From the NCBI RefSeq assembly GCF_035083965.1, contig NC_089723.1, positions 33,855,193-33,919,192 on the forward strand: a stretch of 64,000 bases of DNA, read 5' to 3'. A model generated the notes under the pieces. It was not told where the DNA came from and ran no database searches. It saw nothing but the letters and a program-made list of their open reading frames with translations. Of this stretch, positions 31,301-39,669 are shown one piece after another. Position numbers and translations under genes: made by a program. The stretch's first letter is position 1. Every line of letters begins with the position of its first letter. Source of the stretch: Branchiostoma lanceolatum (lineage: Eukaryota; Chordata; Leptocardii; Amphioxiformes; Branchiostomatidae).

Positions 31301-32527
31301 GACCACAAATATCCGGAAGCACAAACACGCAGACAAACACGCAGCCAGACCCCCCACCCCCACCCAGCCCACCAAAAAAAATACCTCCATCTTAATGGAG
31401 GTAACATCACCAGAGGTCTTACCTGATTTGGACTCACGTCCACGGTTGTGCTCCATCCATCCGCCGGGGCCTCTATGGTCACTGATGTCTGAGAGTCGCT
31501 TGTTATGTAGAGCCGTGGCTCGTTATTGAAGGTTTCCAGAAAGGACAACACAAAATCTTTGCCTTTCGTGGTCAGGCATCCTTGAAGAAATAAACGGACA
31601 AATTCAGATTTCTGGTTTTGTAAACGATGATGAACACGAGACAATATGTGGGAGAAAAATTAAAATGATTTCCGACCTAAACAAATGAGATAAATGTCTA
31701 TCTTGTTATGGTATGTAGGAAAAATAATATAGTGACTACTGTTAGTTTCATACGAATGAGCAATAATATGGTGAGCCATGTTAATCTTTATTTGCTGGAT
31801 TTTACTACAAGTACCTTTTTGAGTCGAATAGACTCATTTCATATCAATGTTGAAGGCAAAATTATAGGCTCAACGGACTCTATATTAACAGACAAAGTAT
31901 GTATCGAGGATGGATTCAAGGTTGACACAAATGTCTGACTGTGAAAACGTTTTCCTTCGACCTGAAATCCTGCGTGTGAGTAGCCCGTTTCTGTCTTTTT
32001 TATTACCATGTGATCACATTCACCGTAAGCCGCCATACCATTTTATCAATATCGTATATTTTTAAGCAGGCTGCGACAGAACCAAAAACCTACAAGGAGC
32101 AAGGAAAGCCTTTCCCCTAACAAAACAGTTTGAATCACCGTCGTCACAAGAAAGCCCTGAGTTTTCGATCGCACGACGATTGCGATTTGTCCTCAGACAT
32201 TGTAGTCGTATCAAAGTCCAACTTGTCTGCAGGACGAACGAATTTCCTCCAATACACCAATGGTATCCCCCCACCCACGACACCCATGCCATTTAATTTA
32301 CATGCTATATTGACCTGTCATATTGAGAGATTGTATCTCTCTCCCCCACACATCTTACCCCTCCCCTTCCGATAGATGAATAAAGGCTAAGTGTCCAAGT
32401 ACACAATGAAAGCGTTTCATGATAAAGAGTATTGGCACCTACCTTCGCAAGAAAGAAATCCGTTTCCGAGGAAACAGAGCAAAGTTGCCAACACGATCCA
32501 ATGTCTCGACATGACTACTATGGCCAT
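12569..32527 (-). CDS. Chimeric receptor: IgGFc-binding domain, two fibrinogen domains and a Cys-loop ion channel (about 1,500 aa)
   Basis: Twenty-five exons fit in one frame: 32443-32527, 31423-31580, 30445-30658, 29331-29489, 28795-28967, 27731-27849, 27269-27398, 26254-26401, 25897-25959, 24883-25259, 24321-24480, 23736-23879, 21844-22223, 21466-21625, 19651-19800, 19234-19364, 18728-18851, 18412-18491, 17627-17847, 17007-17092, 16262-16408, 15556-15738, 14726-14949, 13869-13988, 12569-13135. They sum to 4,503 bases (1,500 codons plus stop) with matching phases at every junction. Order: signal peptide 1-27, IgGFc-type domain 29-395, spacer to 416, fibrinogen domains 417-643 and 644-873, linker to 917, channel 918-1,500. 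All introns are GT-AG except that after 28,795, which needs a GC donor. The module junctions are phase 1, as expected of shuffled domains. No in-frame stop, poly(A) signal or new signal peptide separates the parts. The alternative is two adjacent genes; a spanning transcript would settle it. Confidence 0.78.
13311..13590. mobile_element. Foldback element, AGGCTCTGC family
   Basis: Long imperfect inverted repeat: CCTACGCAGAGCCT and GGCCTATACAATATACCTT at the left are mirrored by AAGGTATAATGTATAGGCC and AGGCTCTGCGGAGG at the right, with inner arms around GGTTTCCACTTTTGTG and CACAATAGTGGAAACC. A related copy frames 22,328-23,713. It lies in the last intron of the chimeric gene. Confidence 0.8.
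15364..15407 (+). repeat. (ACAA)n microsatellite
   Basis: About eleven head-to-tail copies of a 4-base unit in an intron of the chimeric gene. Confidence 0.95.
15766..15838. repeat. Hairpin, AGACTCCGATCGGGATCTCT arms
   Basis: The arm AGACTCCGATCGGGATCTCT at about 15,774 is repeated in perfect inversion (AGAGATCCCGATCGGAGTCT) about 40 bases later. It sits just upstream of the cysteine-rich channel exon's acceptor. Confidence 0.85.
16479..16722 (+). mobile_element. tRNA-derived SINE
   Basis: A box TAGCTCAATTGG (16,489-16,500) and B box GGTTCGAATCC (16,555-16,565) of an internal RNA polymerase III promoter are followed by a short body and an A-rich tail (AAATAAACAAATAAACAAAT). It is not a functional tRNA because no cloverleaf acceptor stem closes around the boxes. 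Related heads lie at 17,500-17,600 (plus) and 30,335-30,395 (minus). Confidence 0.8.
17500..17605 (+). mobile_element. SINE fragment
   Basis: Diverged copy of the SINE at 16,479: GACCCCGGTTCTAATCCGGGG, with the 3' neighbour GGGCATCCTGGTTAGAGCTGC also seen at 16,721-16,738. It lies directly beside the exon ending at 17,627. Confidence 0.7.
18164..18320 (+). repeat. (ACAT)n microsatellite with GCGT interruption
   Basis: About 150 bases of a 4-base repeat in an intron of the chimeric channel gene, with a short run of GCGT units in the middle. Confidence 0.95.
19651..22223 (-). CDS. Module 3 of chimera: fibrinogen-related domain 2
   Basis: Exons 21,844-22,223, 21,466-21,625 and 19,651-19,800, with the same sizes and phases as domain 1 (380/160/150 against 377/160/144 bases), so the two arose by tandem duplication. 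Signatures are MDCADLFASGERQDGVYSV, STILQRRLDGSVDF, EVWMGLEK, LEDWDGNVAEATYG, STFDVKNDDNEEFNC, WWYPPG, CGYAFLNGKYL and GAGYSLKRSTMMMRPV. After MRPV, where secreted fibrinogen proteins usually stop, the frame runs four codons more into a strong GTGAGT donor that joins in phase 1 to the linker exon at 19,364. The 1.7-kb intron after 21,466 contains a complete MITE. Confidence 0.95.
20338..21116 (+). mobile_element. Complete MITE with CTCCAT terminal inverted repeats
   Basis: About 780 bases. The left end (TATCTCCATGAAAAAT) is inverted at the right end (ATTTTTCATGGAGATA), where the last 23 bases also form their own small hairpin. Homologous copies lie at 8,436, 10,030 and 31,130, and a solo end near 63,080. 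There is no coding region, so it is a non-autonomous DNA transposon, here inside the intron that splits fibrinogen domain 2. Confidence 0.85.
21128..21246. repeat. Long GC-rich palindrome
   Basis: GTATTCCGCATCACCCTCGG and CCAGCCCTCCCGCG on the left pair with CGCGGGAGGGCTGG and GGGTGATACGGAATACC on the right, around a short GC-rich loop. It abuts the right end of the MITE. Confidence 0.85.
21295..21405 (+). repeat. (AATAG)n-like satellite
   Basis: Degenerate 5-base repeat of AATAG/AATAC units, about 60 bases upstream of the exon end at 21,466. Confidence 0.9.
22328..23713. mobile_element. Foldback element of the AGGCTCTGC family, split by a later insertion
   Basis: The outer ends (GGCCTATACAAAATACCTT at 22,354 and AAGGTATATTGTATAGGCC near 23,668) match the family copy at 13,311-13,590. 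The left arm stops at 22,384 and resumes at 23,464, interrupted by another element. It lies in the intron between the two fibrinogen modules. Confidence 0.82.
22385..23463. mobile_element. Nested non-autonomous transposon with alternating 14-bp repeat arrays
   Basis: The insertion is bounded by an 8-base direct repeat AGGCTCTG (22,377-22,384 and 23,464-23,471), a target-site duplication of the length typical of the hAT superfamily. Three arrays (22,389-22,534, 22,821-23,002, 23,392-23,458) carry about 7, 8 and 4 copies of GCACGGTTTGTGAC or variants, nearly always alternating in orientation. The central part also contains a long inverted repeat (about 22,600-22,745 against 23,185-23,330, with CATCTTTGTTTTTTT and CAGCGTAATTCTCGCTC arms). 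No coding capacity is visible. Confidence 0.82.
23736..25259 (-). CDS. Module 2 of chimera: fibrinogen-related domain 1
   Basis: Three exons, 24,883-25,259, 24,321-24,480 and 23,736-23,879, flanked by phase-1 introns. The domain opens PCPPDPPPPRDCADW and holds the classic signatures: DGIYAV, FDIWCDM, TIIQRRLSGSLDF, WSDYENGFGD, EMWLGL, LEDWNG, GDS, the calcium-loop-like TTTDRQNDDN, a Cys pair near NC/GCGYAYLNGKY, and the terminal GAGYSLRKTLMMIRP. Length of about 227 residues is full for a fibrinogen C-terminal domain, known in ficolins, tenascins and invertebrate FREPs as a ligand-recognition fold. The split over three exons is identical in the second copy. Confidence 0.95.
24576..24794. mobile_element. 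MITE, CCCTCTCTCGA ends
   Basis: Ends CCCCCTCTCTCGAC and GACAGAGAGAGAGGG are inverted. The interior (TGGATTTGTGTGACCCTT) is shared with 25,320-25,550 and, inverted, with 30,089-30,334. Confidence 0.75.
25320..25550. mobile_element. MITE, GACCCGCGGCACATTGGCGG ends
   Basis: Left end TCGACCCGCGGCAC and right end GTGCCGCGGGTTCAGTGAG are inverted; the interior resembles the element at 24,576. Intronic, just upstream of the fibrinogen domain 1 acceptor. Confidence 0.78.
25565..25830. repeat. Interspersed repeat, copy 1 (CACACAGCAGGAAAATC)
   Basis: Shares CACACAGCAGGAAAATC, GTAGATTTT and GGCGATC blocks in the same order with 26,765-26,990. Unclassified interspersed repeat. Confidence 0.65.
25897..32527 (-). 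CDS. Module 1 of chimera: signal peptide and IgGFc-binding-protein N-terminal-type domain
   Basis: Nine exons. The first (ATG at 32,527; a second Met is five codons on) has a hydrophobic core WIVLATLLCFLGNGFLS. The next begins GCLTTKGKDFVLSFLETF, close to the G-x-D-F-x-x-x-F-L opening of the IgGFc_binding family (FCGBP and bacterial surface relatives). Further family-like signatures are SVTIEAPADGW, VYVTSDKDISVLS, PLDSWGTEYLA, GRFRVVAASPD and the TLQPGEYLDFDVP strand pair. The family is extracellular and linked to mucus and immunoglobulin or microbial binding. Length (about 365 residues) is normal. The last small exon (25,897-25,959) is a spacer that hands over to the fibrinogen domain in phase 1. 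Confidence 0.88.
26765..26985. repeat. Interspersed repeat, copy 2 (CACACAGCAGGAAAATC)
   Basis: Second copy of the repeat at 25,565, sharing the blocks listed there. Confidence 0.65.
26993..27210. mobile_element. 217-base near-perfect foldback element
   Basis: CTCTACCAGGCTTCGTGGATCG on the left is mirrored by CGATCCACGGAGCCTGGTAG on the right, and TAGTATGCTAAG by TTAGCATACTA further in. Almost the whole element pairs with itself. It ends about 60 bases from the exon at 27,269. Confidence 0.88.
28250..28425 (-). mobile_element. tRNA-derived SINE, minus strand
   Basis: On the minus strand TGGCGCAACGG (A box, 28,389-28,399) and GAGTTCGAATCC (B box, 28,346-28,357) are followed by the body CCTTGGGAAAGGCACTTTAC. 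The same body reappears in plus orientation at 28,512-28,640. It lies in an intron of the chimeric gene. Confidence 0.82.
28497..28640 (+). mobile_element. SINE body fragment, plus strand
   Basis: CCTTGGGAAAGGCACTTAAC matches the body of the inverted SINE at 28,250-28,425, giving a head-to-head SINE pair that could fold in the pre-mRNA. Confidence 0.75.
28793..28794 (-). other. Probable GC splice donor
   Basis: The exon at 28,795-28,967 must end in phase 0 to join the exon opening at 27,849. The GT at hand (GCAC|GTATAT) gives phase 1 and a stop after a few codons. ACCGAG|GCACGT gives the right phase and restores the domain sequence DTE-VTIGDD, so a GC-AG intron is the best reading. Confidence 0.6.
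30089..30334. mobile_element. MITE with CCCCCCTCTCACTGGACCCG ends
   Basis: The left end is inverted at the right as GGGTTCAGTGAGGGGGG, and inner arms CGGCGGCGTCGCTGC and GCAGCGACACCGCC also pair. Interior shared with 25,320 in inverted orientation. Confidence 0.85.
31130..31405 (+). mobile_element. MITE of the CTCCAT-end family, truncated copy
   Basis: Right part of the family at 20,338: CCACATGCAAAATATCATC, then CCGGAAGCACAAACACGCAG and the closing hairpin ACCTCCATCTTAATGGAGGT, ending about 18 bases from the exon at 31,423. Confidence 0.8.
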
Positions 32528-33997
32528 TGCTAATCCTGAGCACACATAAAAAAACCGCACCGAAACACTAAACATTATACATTGTTCTTCGTATCCGCAA
32601 GGAGGTTAAAATATATTTTAACCTCCTTGGTATCCGGCCGTATCACACAACAGTAAGCTAGAGAATATTGTGGGTGTGGCTGACTCTGAAGAGACCAGGC
32701 GGAAAAGGCTCTTCATTAATGTCGGTTGTCTCATTCGTGCGAATGTTGCACATTTTGTGACATTTGACGTCATGCATTATTATTCTAAGTGCGAGATACG
32801 TAAGCAAGTAGTCAGTATCCGTGGCAGAATTATTCACAAGAGCGACGACTTTTAGAGTCAAAGAACACGTCAACAAAGACAAACACTGCGTGTGACGTAC
32901 ATATTGTGCACTTAGCTAAATTACACGTTTCATACTATAGCTAGGTGTATGGGATCATTATTTCCAGCATGTGTCATTACTCCTTCGTATTTCAATGTGC
33001 AATTCTTCCTTAAAATGGGTGTAATTGTCAAGAAGAACCAGTCGTACGTAAGGCAATCGCTGTCCCCATTGTGTCAAAACATCAACGACACCCGTGAAAA
33101 ACTGTACTGTTGTTAGATGAACAGAACAAGTTAGAAGAACTTTATTGCGCGACAATTGTATCTGCTACAATGTATGGAAACGTACGCACATGAAAGTAGA
33201 ATTATTGCTAATAGTTAACAAATACAAAGTACTAGTTTAAGCTTTGACTAACAGTAGAAATAATCTATCAAATAATGTACATGCTAATGCTCTAAAACAA
33301 ACTATGTTGGTAACAGTATGCTGTGTCAGGAATTTATCATACTGTCTCGTTTTTGTTGTTGTCGGAGTTGTATATGAATTGTTATTCATATGTTTCTGTT
33401 CATTACCAAGCAGATTGTGGCTATGAAAATGAGAAGAATAGTACGTATCTTTGTGTGTATATTATTCTATACTCTCAGTTGGGTTTTTGTTTTTCATCTC
33501 TGTCAGTCATCTTATCAAGATGAAGTATCATGCCAATATGACAGGTCAATATAGCATGTAAATTACATGGCATTTTGTCGTGGGTCAATGACTTCTTTAC
33601 ATCATATATGGTGAAACGCATTGGTGTGGGAGGAAATTCGTCCTATAAAGAAGTTGGACTTTCATACGACTACAAAATTATGAATCTATACAGATATATT
33701 TGTGAAGTTCACACGGCCCATCTCTCCCAATATGTGTATGTGTGTGTACATGTGTGTACAGTGCGTACAATGTGTGTGTGAGTGTGTGTACAGTGTGTGT
33801 GTGTGTGTGCTTGTGTATCTGTGTGTACACATGTGTGTGTGCGTACGTGTGTGCGTGTGTGTGTGTGTGTGTGTGTTAACAGTCAACGACTTCTTTATAT
33901 CATATATAATGAAACGCAATCTGTTTCATTGACCTCTTGTCTGATCTGTAATGCATGCACCAAAAATACACATCCATAACACTCGATGACATTTATA
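32528..33997. other. Spacer between the two channel genes
   Basis: Contains the presumed promoter of the chimeric gene. 33,490-33,590 is an inverted, diverged copy of 32,270-32,350 (shared AATTTACATGCTATATTGAC when one is inverted). 33,583 and 33,882 start two copies of a short block (ACTTCTTTACATCATATAT) on either side of a (TG)n tract at about 33,728-33,878. No exon recognised. Confidence 0.6.
32591..32636. repeat. 32-base perfect palindrome flanked by a 7-base direct repeat
   Basis: CAAGGAGGTTAAAATA and its exact inverse (32,598-32,629) sit between two copies of GTATCCG. It lies 71 bases upstream of the chimeric gene's ATG. It could be a tiny foldback insertion or a regulatory palindrome with a TA-rich core. 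Confidence 0.9.
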
Positions 33998-34003
33998 TTT
34001 ATT
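33998..34003 (-). terminator. Possible poly(A) signal of the second channel gene
   Basis: AATAAA on the minus strand about 560 bases beyond the TAA stop at 34,563. No nearer one is seen. Confidence 0.35.
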
Positions 34004-34214
34004 GATGATAAAATTCACAAGAATATATGATTCATAGTTTATACCAACAAAGACACAGGGTATACATGGACTTTCAGATTTTCAAATATTGACCTGGTTT
34101 GAACAATACATTAATGCTCTATCTTTCTATATTGAAAGCAACACACACTATTCAATGCGAAAATAGATATCATACCGTGCAACAATTTCATATACTAGCG
34201 TCCCTTTTCTTCCA

Positions 34215-34500
34215 TGTGATATGATATGATATAATATAATCTGATCCAATATAGTATAGTATAATATGATATGATATGATACAATATGATACAATATAAT
34301 ATGATACATAATATATGATATATGACATGATATAATGATACAGCAGAATATGATATACTGCTATATAATAGGACGTATGATATGACATCATGTGATATGA
34401 TATGATATGATATAACAGAATATAACATACTACAACCTAGTATAATGTGATATAGATTATAGTATAATGTGATATGATATGATATAGTATGGTGTAATGA
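34215..34500. repeat. Degenerate ATATGAT satellite
   Basis: About 285 bases of ATGATATGATAT-type units. They create a long chance open frame on the minus strand that is not a gene. Confidence 0.9.
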
Positions 34501-34562
34501 ACGGATAAGTCTAATAAAGAGATAAAGAAACAAGACGATGAAGATTAAAGAAATAAAAGACA

Positions 34563-37500
34563 TTAGAATAGAAGGTAGAACAGCCAAAACCATAGATTGA
34601 ACAGCAAGAAGGCACAGGGGAATGCTATTCTTGCGGCTCGATCTATCTTTCGTGTCATCTCTTCTGACCGCGGCAGCCTTTCCGTGTGGTAGAGTTCCCC
34701 GGTCCGCGCCCTGGAGCCGTAGTTCAGCTGCACCTTCCACTGATTGCTGGGAAGCTGCTCCCATGATGCAATGCCCGGCTGCCTGAACTTGGCCCGTGGA
34801 ATGTTGACAAGGGGTTTGAAGTTGCTCTTTGTTTTCTCGTCCTTGGGTGAAGAAAATCCTGTTAGCATTTTCCTGCGCGTTCTATAATACGAGTTCATTG
34901 CCAGGTAACAGTTACTCAAGCAATTGGGATAGACGTTTTCAAAACGGTAGCATCCACTATCTTTTGTCAGTGACTGGACAGGATTTCTGGTTCACCAGGT
35001 TTTAAGCAAAAACTATGAATTGATACGCAAATATAGTTTTTCCTTGAAGCCTGGTGAACCAGAAATCTCATCCAGTCACTGACGAAAGGTAGTGGATGCT
35101 ACCAAAAACGTCTGTTCGTTTCCAAAACCAATCCAGTGGATTCAGTAACTGTTATCTGGATGTCTAAACTTCATCAACGTATGAGTTCATTGCTGCATTA
35201 CGTCGACTTTATTCATGCACAGTCAAGTTACACAAGTGAAAATTTTCAAGAAAATGCTTGTTAACACACGTTAGTCCTCAAGTGTAGGGAAAAAAGCTTC
35301 AAACATTTAGACACACTATGGTCCTAACTTTAAAGCGTATGCTGAAAGTAAATGTCGTGATACCGGTATGTTCATATTGGCACTTTCACTTACTTTCTTT
35401 TCATTCCTTGACAATCAACATGCATGCATTAAGAGTGACGTTTGTTAAGGGATTACTGCATGATTTGTAGGTTTATAACCTCAATGAACATTGATCCACC
35501 CGGTTACATAAATCCACCACTTTGAAAAACACTGTTTGAGAGATCTCTAGTGCAGCACCTCCAGGTATGTACAGTTCAAATATACAGAAATGCATTATAC
35601 TGGGGGACGTTGGATTGGAGATCTGTTTGGACGTTACATTTCTGGCGGAACTTTGTTAGTAGATTTTATACCTCATAAGCAGACATGTCCACCTCCACAG
35701 CTCCAGATGATGATGCCGGAATGTAAGGGTTGTACATGGTCATCCATTGTTTGTTGGGCAGACGATACCACCAGGCGGGCAGGGGGCGCTTCAGGTGAGG
35801 CCGAGGAATGTGGAAAGATGGCGTGCGCTCCAGCGACGCCTTCTTTTCCTGACAAGAATTGTGTTAGAACGATATCAATCACTGTGTGCATATAAAATGT
35901 GCGTTAGAAGCATGGTATTTCTTTAAAAAAATACCATGCTCCTTGCATGGTTAAAATCATTGTACCCAAAGTGCACACGTTGCAGAGAGCACATTTTTAA
36001 TCATGATATTTCAGCTAAATGTGATGACAGTCAATTGTGTCCGCCCAGAGTATGTTATACATGTCAGTTTCAAGCCTTAATGTCTCCAATTGGTTGTCAC
36101 AATTTGCAGAAATTAACTAAAATATTGAAGAAGTAATATAGGGTTAATGACCCGCCCTGAGGTCTATACGGTGTGATAAGTCATTATCGTTCCTATAACC
36201 ACCGAATAAAGTGCCGAGGTCGCGAAGAGGTGGTTATAGGAACGACCATGCCTTATCACACCGTATAGACCGAAGGAAAGCGGGTCATTAATGTCATTAT
36301 CATATAGCCATTGTCCATATAGTAGTTAGTAATACATTGTGTAGTATTTGATTTGTGTAGTATTTGTCTTAACATGGAGTTGGAAAACAAAACGATTAAC
36401 CCCCTGTCATTAATGGTAAAGTTCGAACACCGGGTCCGTACGAAGATTACAGACTCGCGGGTCCGTACGAAGTTTACAGACCCGCTTTTAGGTCTGTATG
36501 AAGAATCCAGGCCCGCAAATGGAGCCTTCTGATTGGTCGACGACATCTACCTATATGCTAATACGTGATAGGAACGTACCTGTCTCTTCAGCATGTCGTG
36601 AATGAAATGTACGACCACCGTCTCCAGTAGGGCTACTGTGACGAACAGGATACACGTCATAATCCAGATGTCGATGGCACGCGCCTCCGACAACTGCAGA
36701 GATAAGAAAGCCAAAGAAGTGAAATTATAAATCATTCCTGTAACATCTAGTTACATGATTCAACTAGGTACATAATTCCGCCACCCAGAAAAATACGTCC
36801 AAACAGATCTCCAACCCAACATTCCCCAGTATAATACACCCCTGTATATCTAAACTGTACATACCTGGGGAGTGGGGAGTGCTGCACTAGAGATCTCTCA
36901 AGCCCACTGTTTTTTCAAAGTGGCGGATTTATGTGACCCGGCGGATTGATGTTAATGGAGGTTACACATGGACTCATGTCAAACTCTGCCCCTGTCCACC
37001 CAAAAGGTGAGTACTAATACATATGCTATATTTGGGATATTTTGATAGTATGTTACTTTCATAAAAGTCTAACATCCATAATGTGTTTCTAAGTGGTAGC
37101 TGAAGTTACCCGTAGGATGAGGTGTTTCATGTTGTCTCCGGATATCATCACCAGGACGGCGAAGATACCCAGCACGAACCGGCCCGCAATGGCTGACGGG
37201 ACGAGCGGCAGCCATGCTTGTAAGAATGACGCGGTGACCACCACTGTGGACGGGATGAACGTCGTGAAGAAGTAGGACAGAAGGCGGCGTCTCAGATAGA
37301 TTCGCACTTCCAGCGCTGTGTAAACATTTGAATCTGGAATGAACAGATAGCTCTTTGAAAGGCCGTACCAGAACTAGAGGAAAAGACGCCTCTTCCCACA
37401 CTTCCCGTGAAAATGGTGACACCCAACATGGCGGCGCCCAGAGTTGCCAGCACAATAGAATAGTTTTTGCTATCGCAAACCTGCAATGACCTCAGTTCCA

Positions 37501-39634
37501 CACCTTTTTCTATTATGTCATGACTACGCCATAAAGAAACTGAAACAGCAACGATTTCTGATATTCCTAGAATAAGCTAGGACTTTGACTCAGTGATAGA
37601 GAGCGAAACCAACCGTTGTTTTCGTCACAGCTGTGAAGTTTGTGTGAACACCGTCCCACGCTGCTTTTACACTCCTGGCAGACCTGGTCATCGCGACAGG
37701 AGGCAGCGTCCAGACAATGTTCAACGTCATGGTCACACTTCTCGCTGAAGTACTCACAGCCTGCAACAGAAGGCGACACATGGGCTTGTGATTTCCATCT
37801 ATCTACCAAATGAACATAATTGTGATAGTGATATTTGTCCGTGGTATCACTCTATGAGACGAATATTCTTGTTCTGTTCAGCACCAAGGAAACATACTAG
37901 TCATTGACATGGACAGGGAAGCATAGTCAGCACCAGGGACAGGGAAACGCAGTCAGCACCAGGTACAAGGAAACGATGTCAGCACCAAGGATAGGGAACA
38001 CAGTTAGCACCAAGGACAGAGAAACACAGTCAGCACTAGGGACAGGGAAAATTGAATTGATTAGCATAGAAAGCTTCGTCGTATCTCCGTCATGCATTTA
38101 TCCCCCACTCGATTAACAGACATACCTGGCCCATCGGTCAGAAAAGAGTCCCTTTCTATTCTGATTTCCACCGCTGTCAGCATGAACTGTGACCTCACAG
38201 CTGTGGCGTCTGCGGTGATGGGAGCCTGACTACTTGTATTGGACGGCAGGACGTTAAACCTAACGCCATTATCTGTTGATTAAACGGAAAAGATGTAGGG
38301 GTCAATGAAAAGGCTTCTTCTTCTATTTCGATGTTCATAGTCAATGGTAAACATCAGGCCACCTTGGACTCTGACCCTAGGGCATACGATGTTTCTGTGC
38401 ACAAATACTACACATAATCTCGATGATACGTGTGCTAGTAAGCTACGTAGCGGCACCCATGCCACCTGAAGCGGTAGACACTTGTATATTTTGATTATAG
38501 CAGTGATAATGAATGATATGTTAGGATCCGTACTTACATCCGTGCAGTTTCACACTACACACTTGTGAATCGAAGGGATACCGCCACAGTTGAACACTAC
38601 ATGTAAGCTTCAAGGCACGACTGCAGCAACATGAATTACAAATAGATCACGTAAGTAAAAACAATGAGAAAAAAACTAAGTACAGAAAGAAAACAACACA
38701 ATCCATTTTAAACTTGTTAGGCACTAACTAAAAGAAATGTAACGCAATCACCTACTAACTGATCTTACGTGGAGTTTCTTTCTATAATTGAGAATATGAC
38801 CAGTGATCTGATGTAGTCAAAGAAATGTAACGTTAAATGTACTTTTAGTTCAAATTTCATCATACTTCTTATTTCTGGAGATGACAAAAATACTTAGTTA
38901 TGGTATTTTAAGATTCTTTTAGGATTAAGTGTAGTAAGGAGCTACAGCACAAATACTCTTCGAACAAAAATATAAGTAACGTTAACTAGAGCACAAATAC
39001 TCTTCAAACCATGGGCGATAGGCCATCGAGTTTTTGTGGAAATCGCTGTTGCTTTGTGCACTCAACACACACTGGGTATTCAGTATGCTGAATCAAATGA
39101 TAAACACGCACTGGGTACTCGGTCCGCTGCGTCGTTCTTGTCAGAGGGAAAGTTCGCGCAAAGGCCGACGGGAGTAGAACAGGTTTCGCAGTTTGCGCGA
39201 ACGCGTTCGCGAACCCGCTGTTCGAACCGACAAAACCGCCAGGGCCCGGGGGCTAACACTTCACTAGCTTCATAAAAATTCTTGTTCTTAACACTATCTA
39301 AAGCGTTCGGAAATCACTGTTCGGCTCTCGGCAATCTTCGGTAGACTTCGGCATCCGTTCGTGTGATTCTTTCGAATAGACGGCGGATCGGGCGTTGTGG
39401 TTGTTACAGTTAGTGTACGATTCTCGGGAATCATTCAGTGGATCAAGTACACAGGTAGTGCGGATCGGGCGTTGTGGTTGTTACAGTTAGTGTACGATTG
39501 TCGGGAATCTTTCAGTGGATCGATTACACAGTGCGTGTTAAAGTAAGTTCTCGGGAATCTTTCAGTAGGCCGAGTCACTTAGTCTACGATTCACCGAAAC
39601 CTTTCTCTTTGTTTGTTTCTTAGCGGATCATCGG

Positions 39635-39669
<35 letters not shown>

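Noticed and set aside
33686-33932. Frames rich in Cys/Val or His/Thr
   Set aside because: Produced by the (TG)n/(CA)n microsatellite.
34195-34764. 189-codon minus-strand frame
   Set aside because: Partly antiparallel-frame shadow of the last channel exon extended by a degenerate ATATGAT satellite.
35936-36136. 66-codon plus-strand frame with several Cys
   Set aside because: Short, intronic, without splice sites or a recognisable zinc motif.
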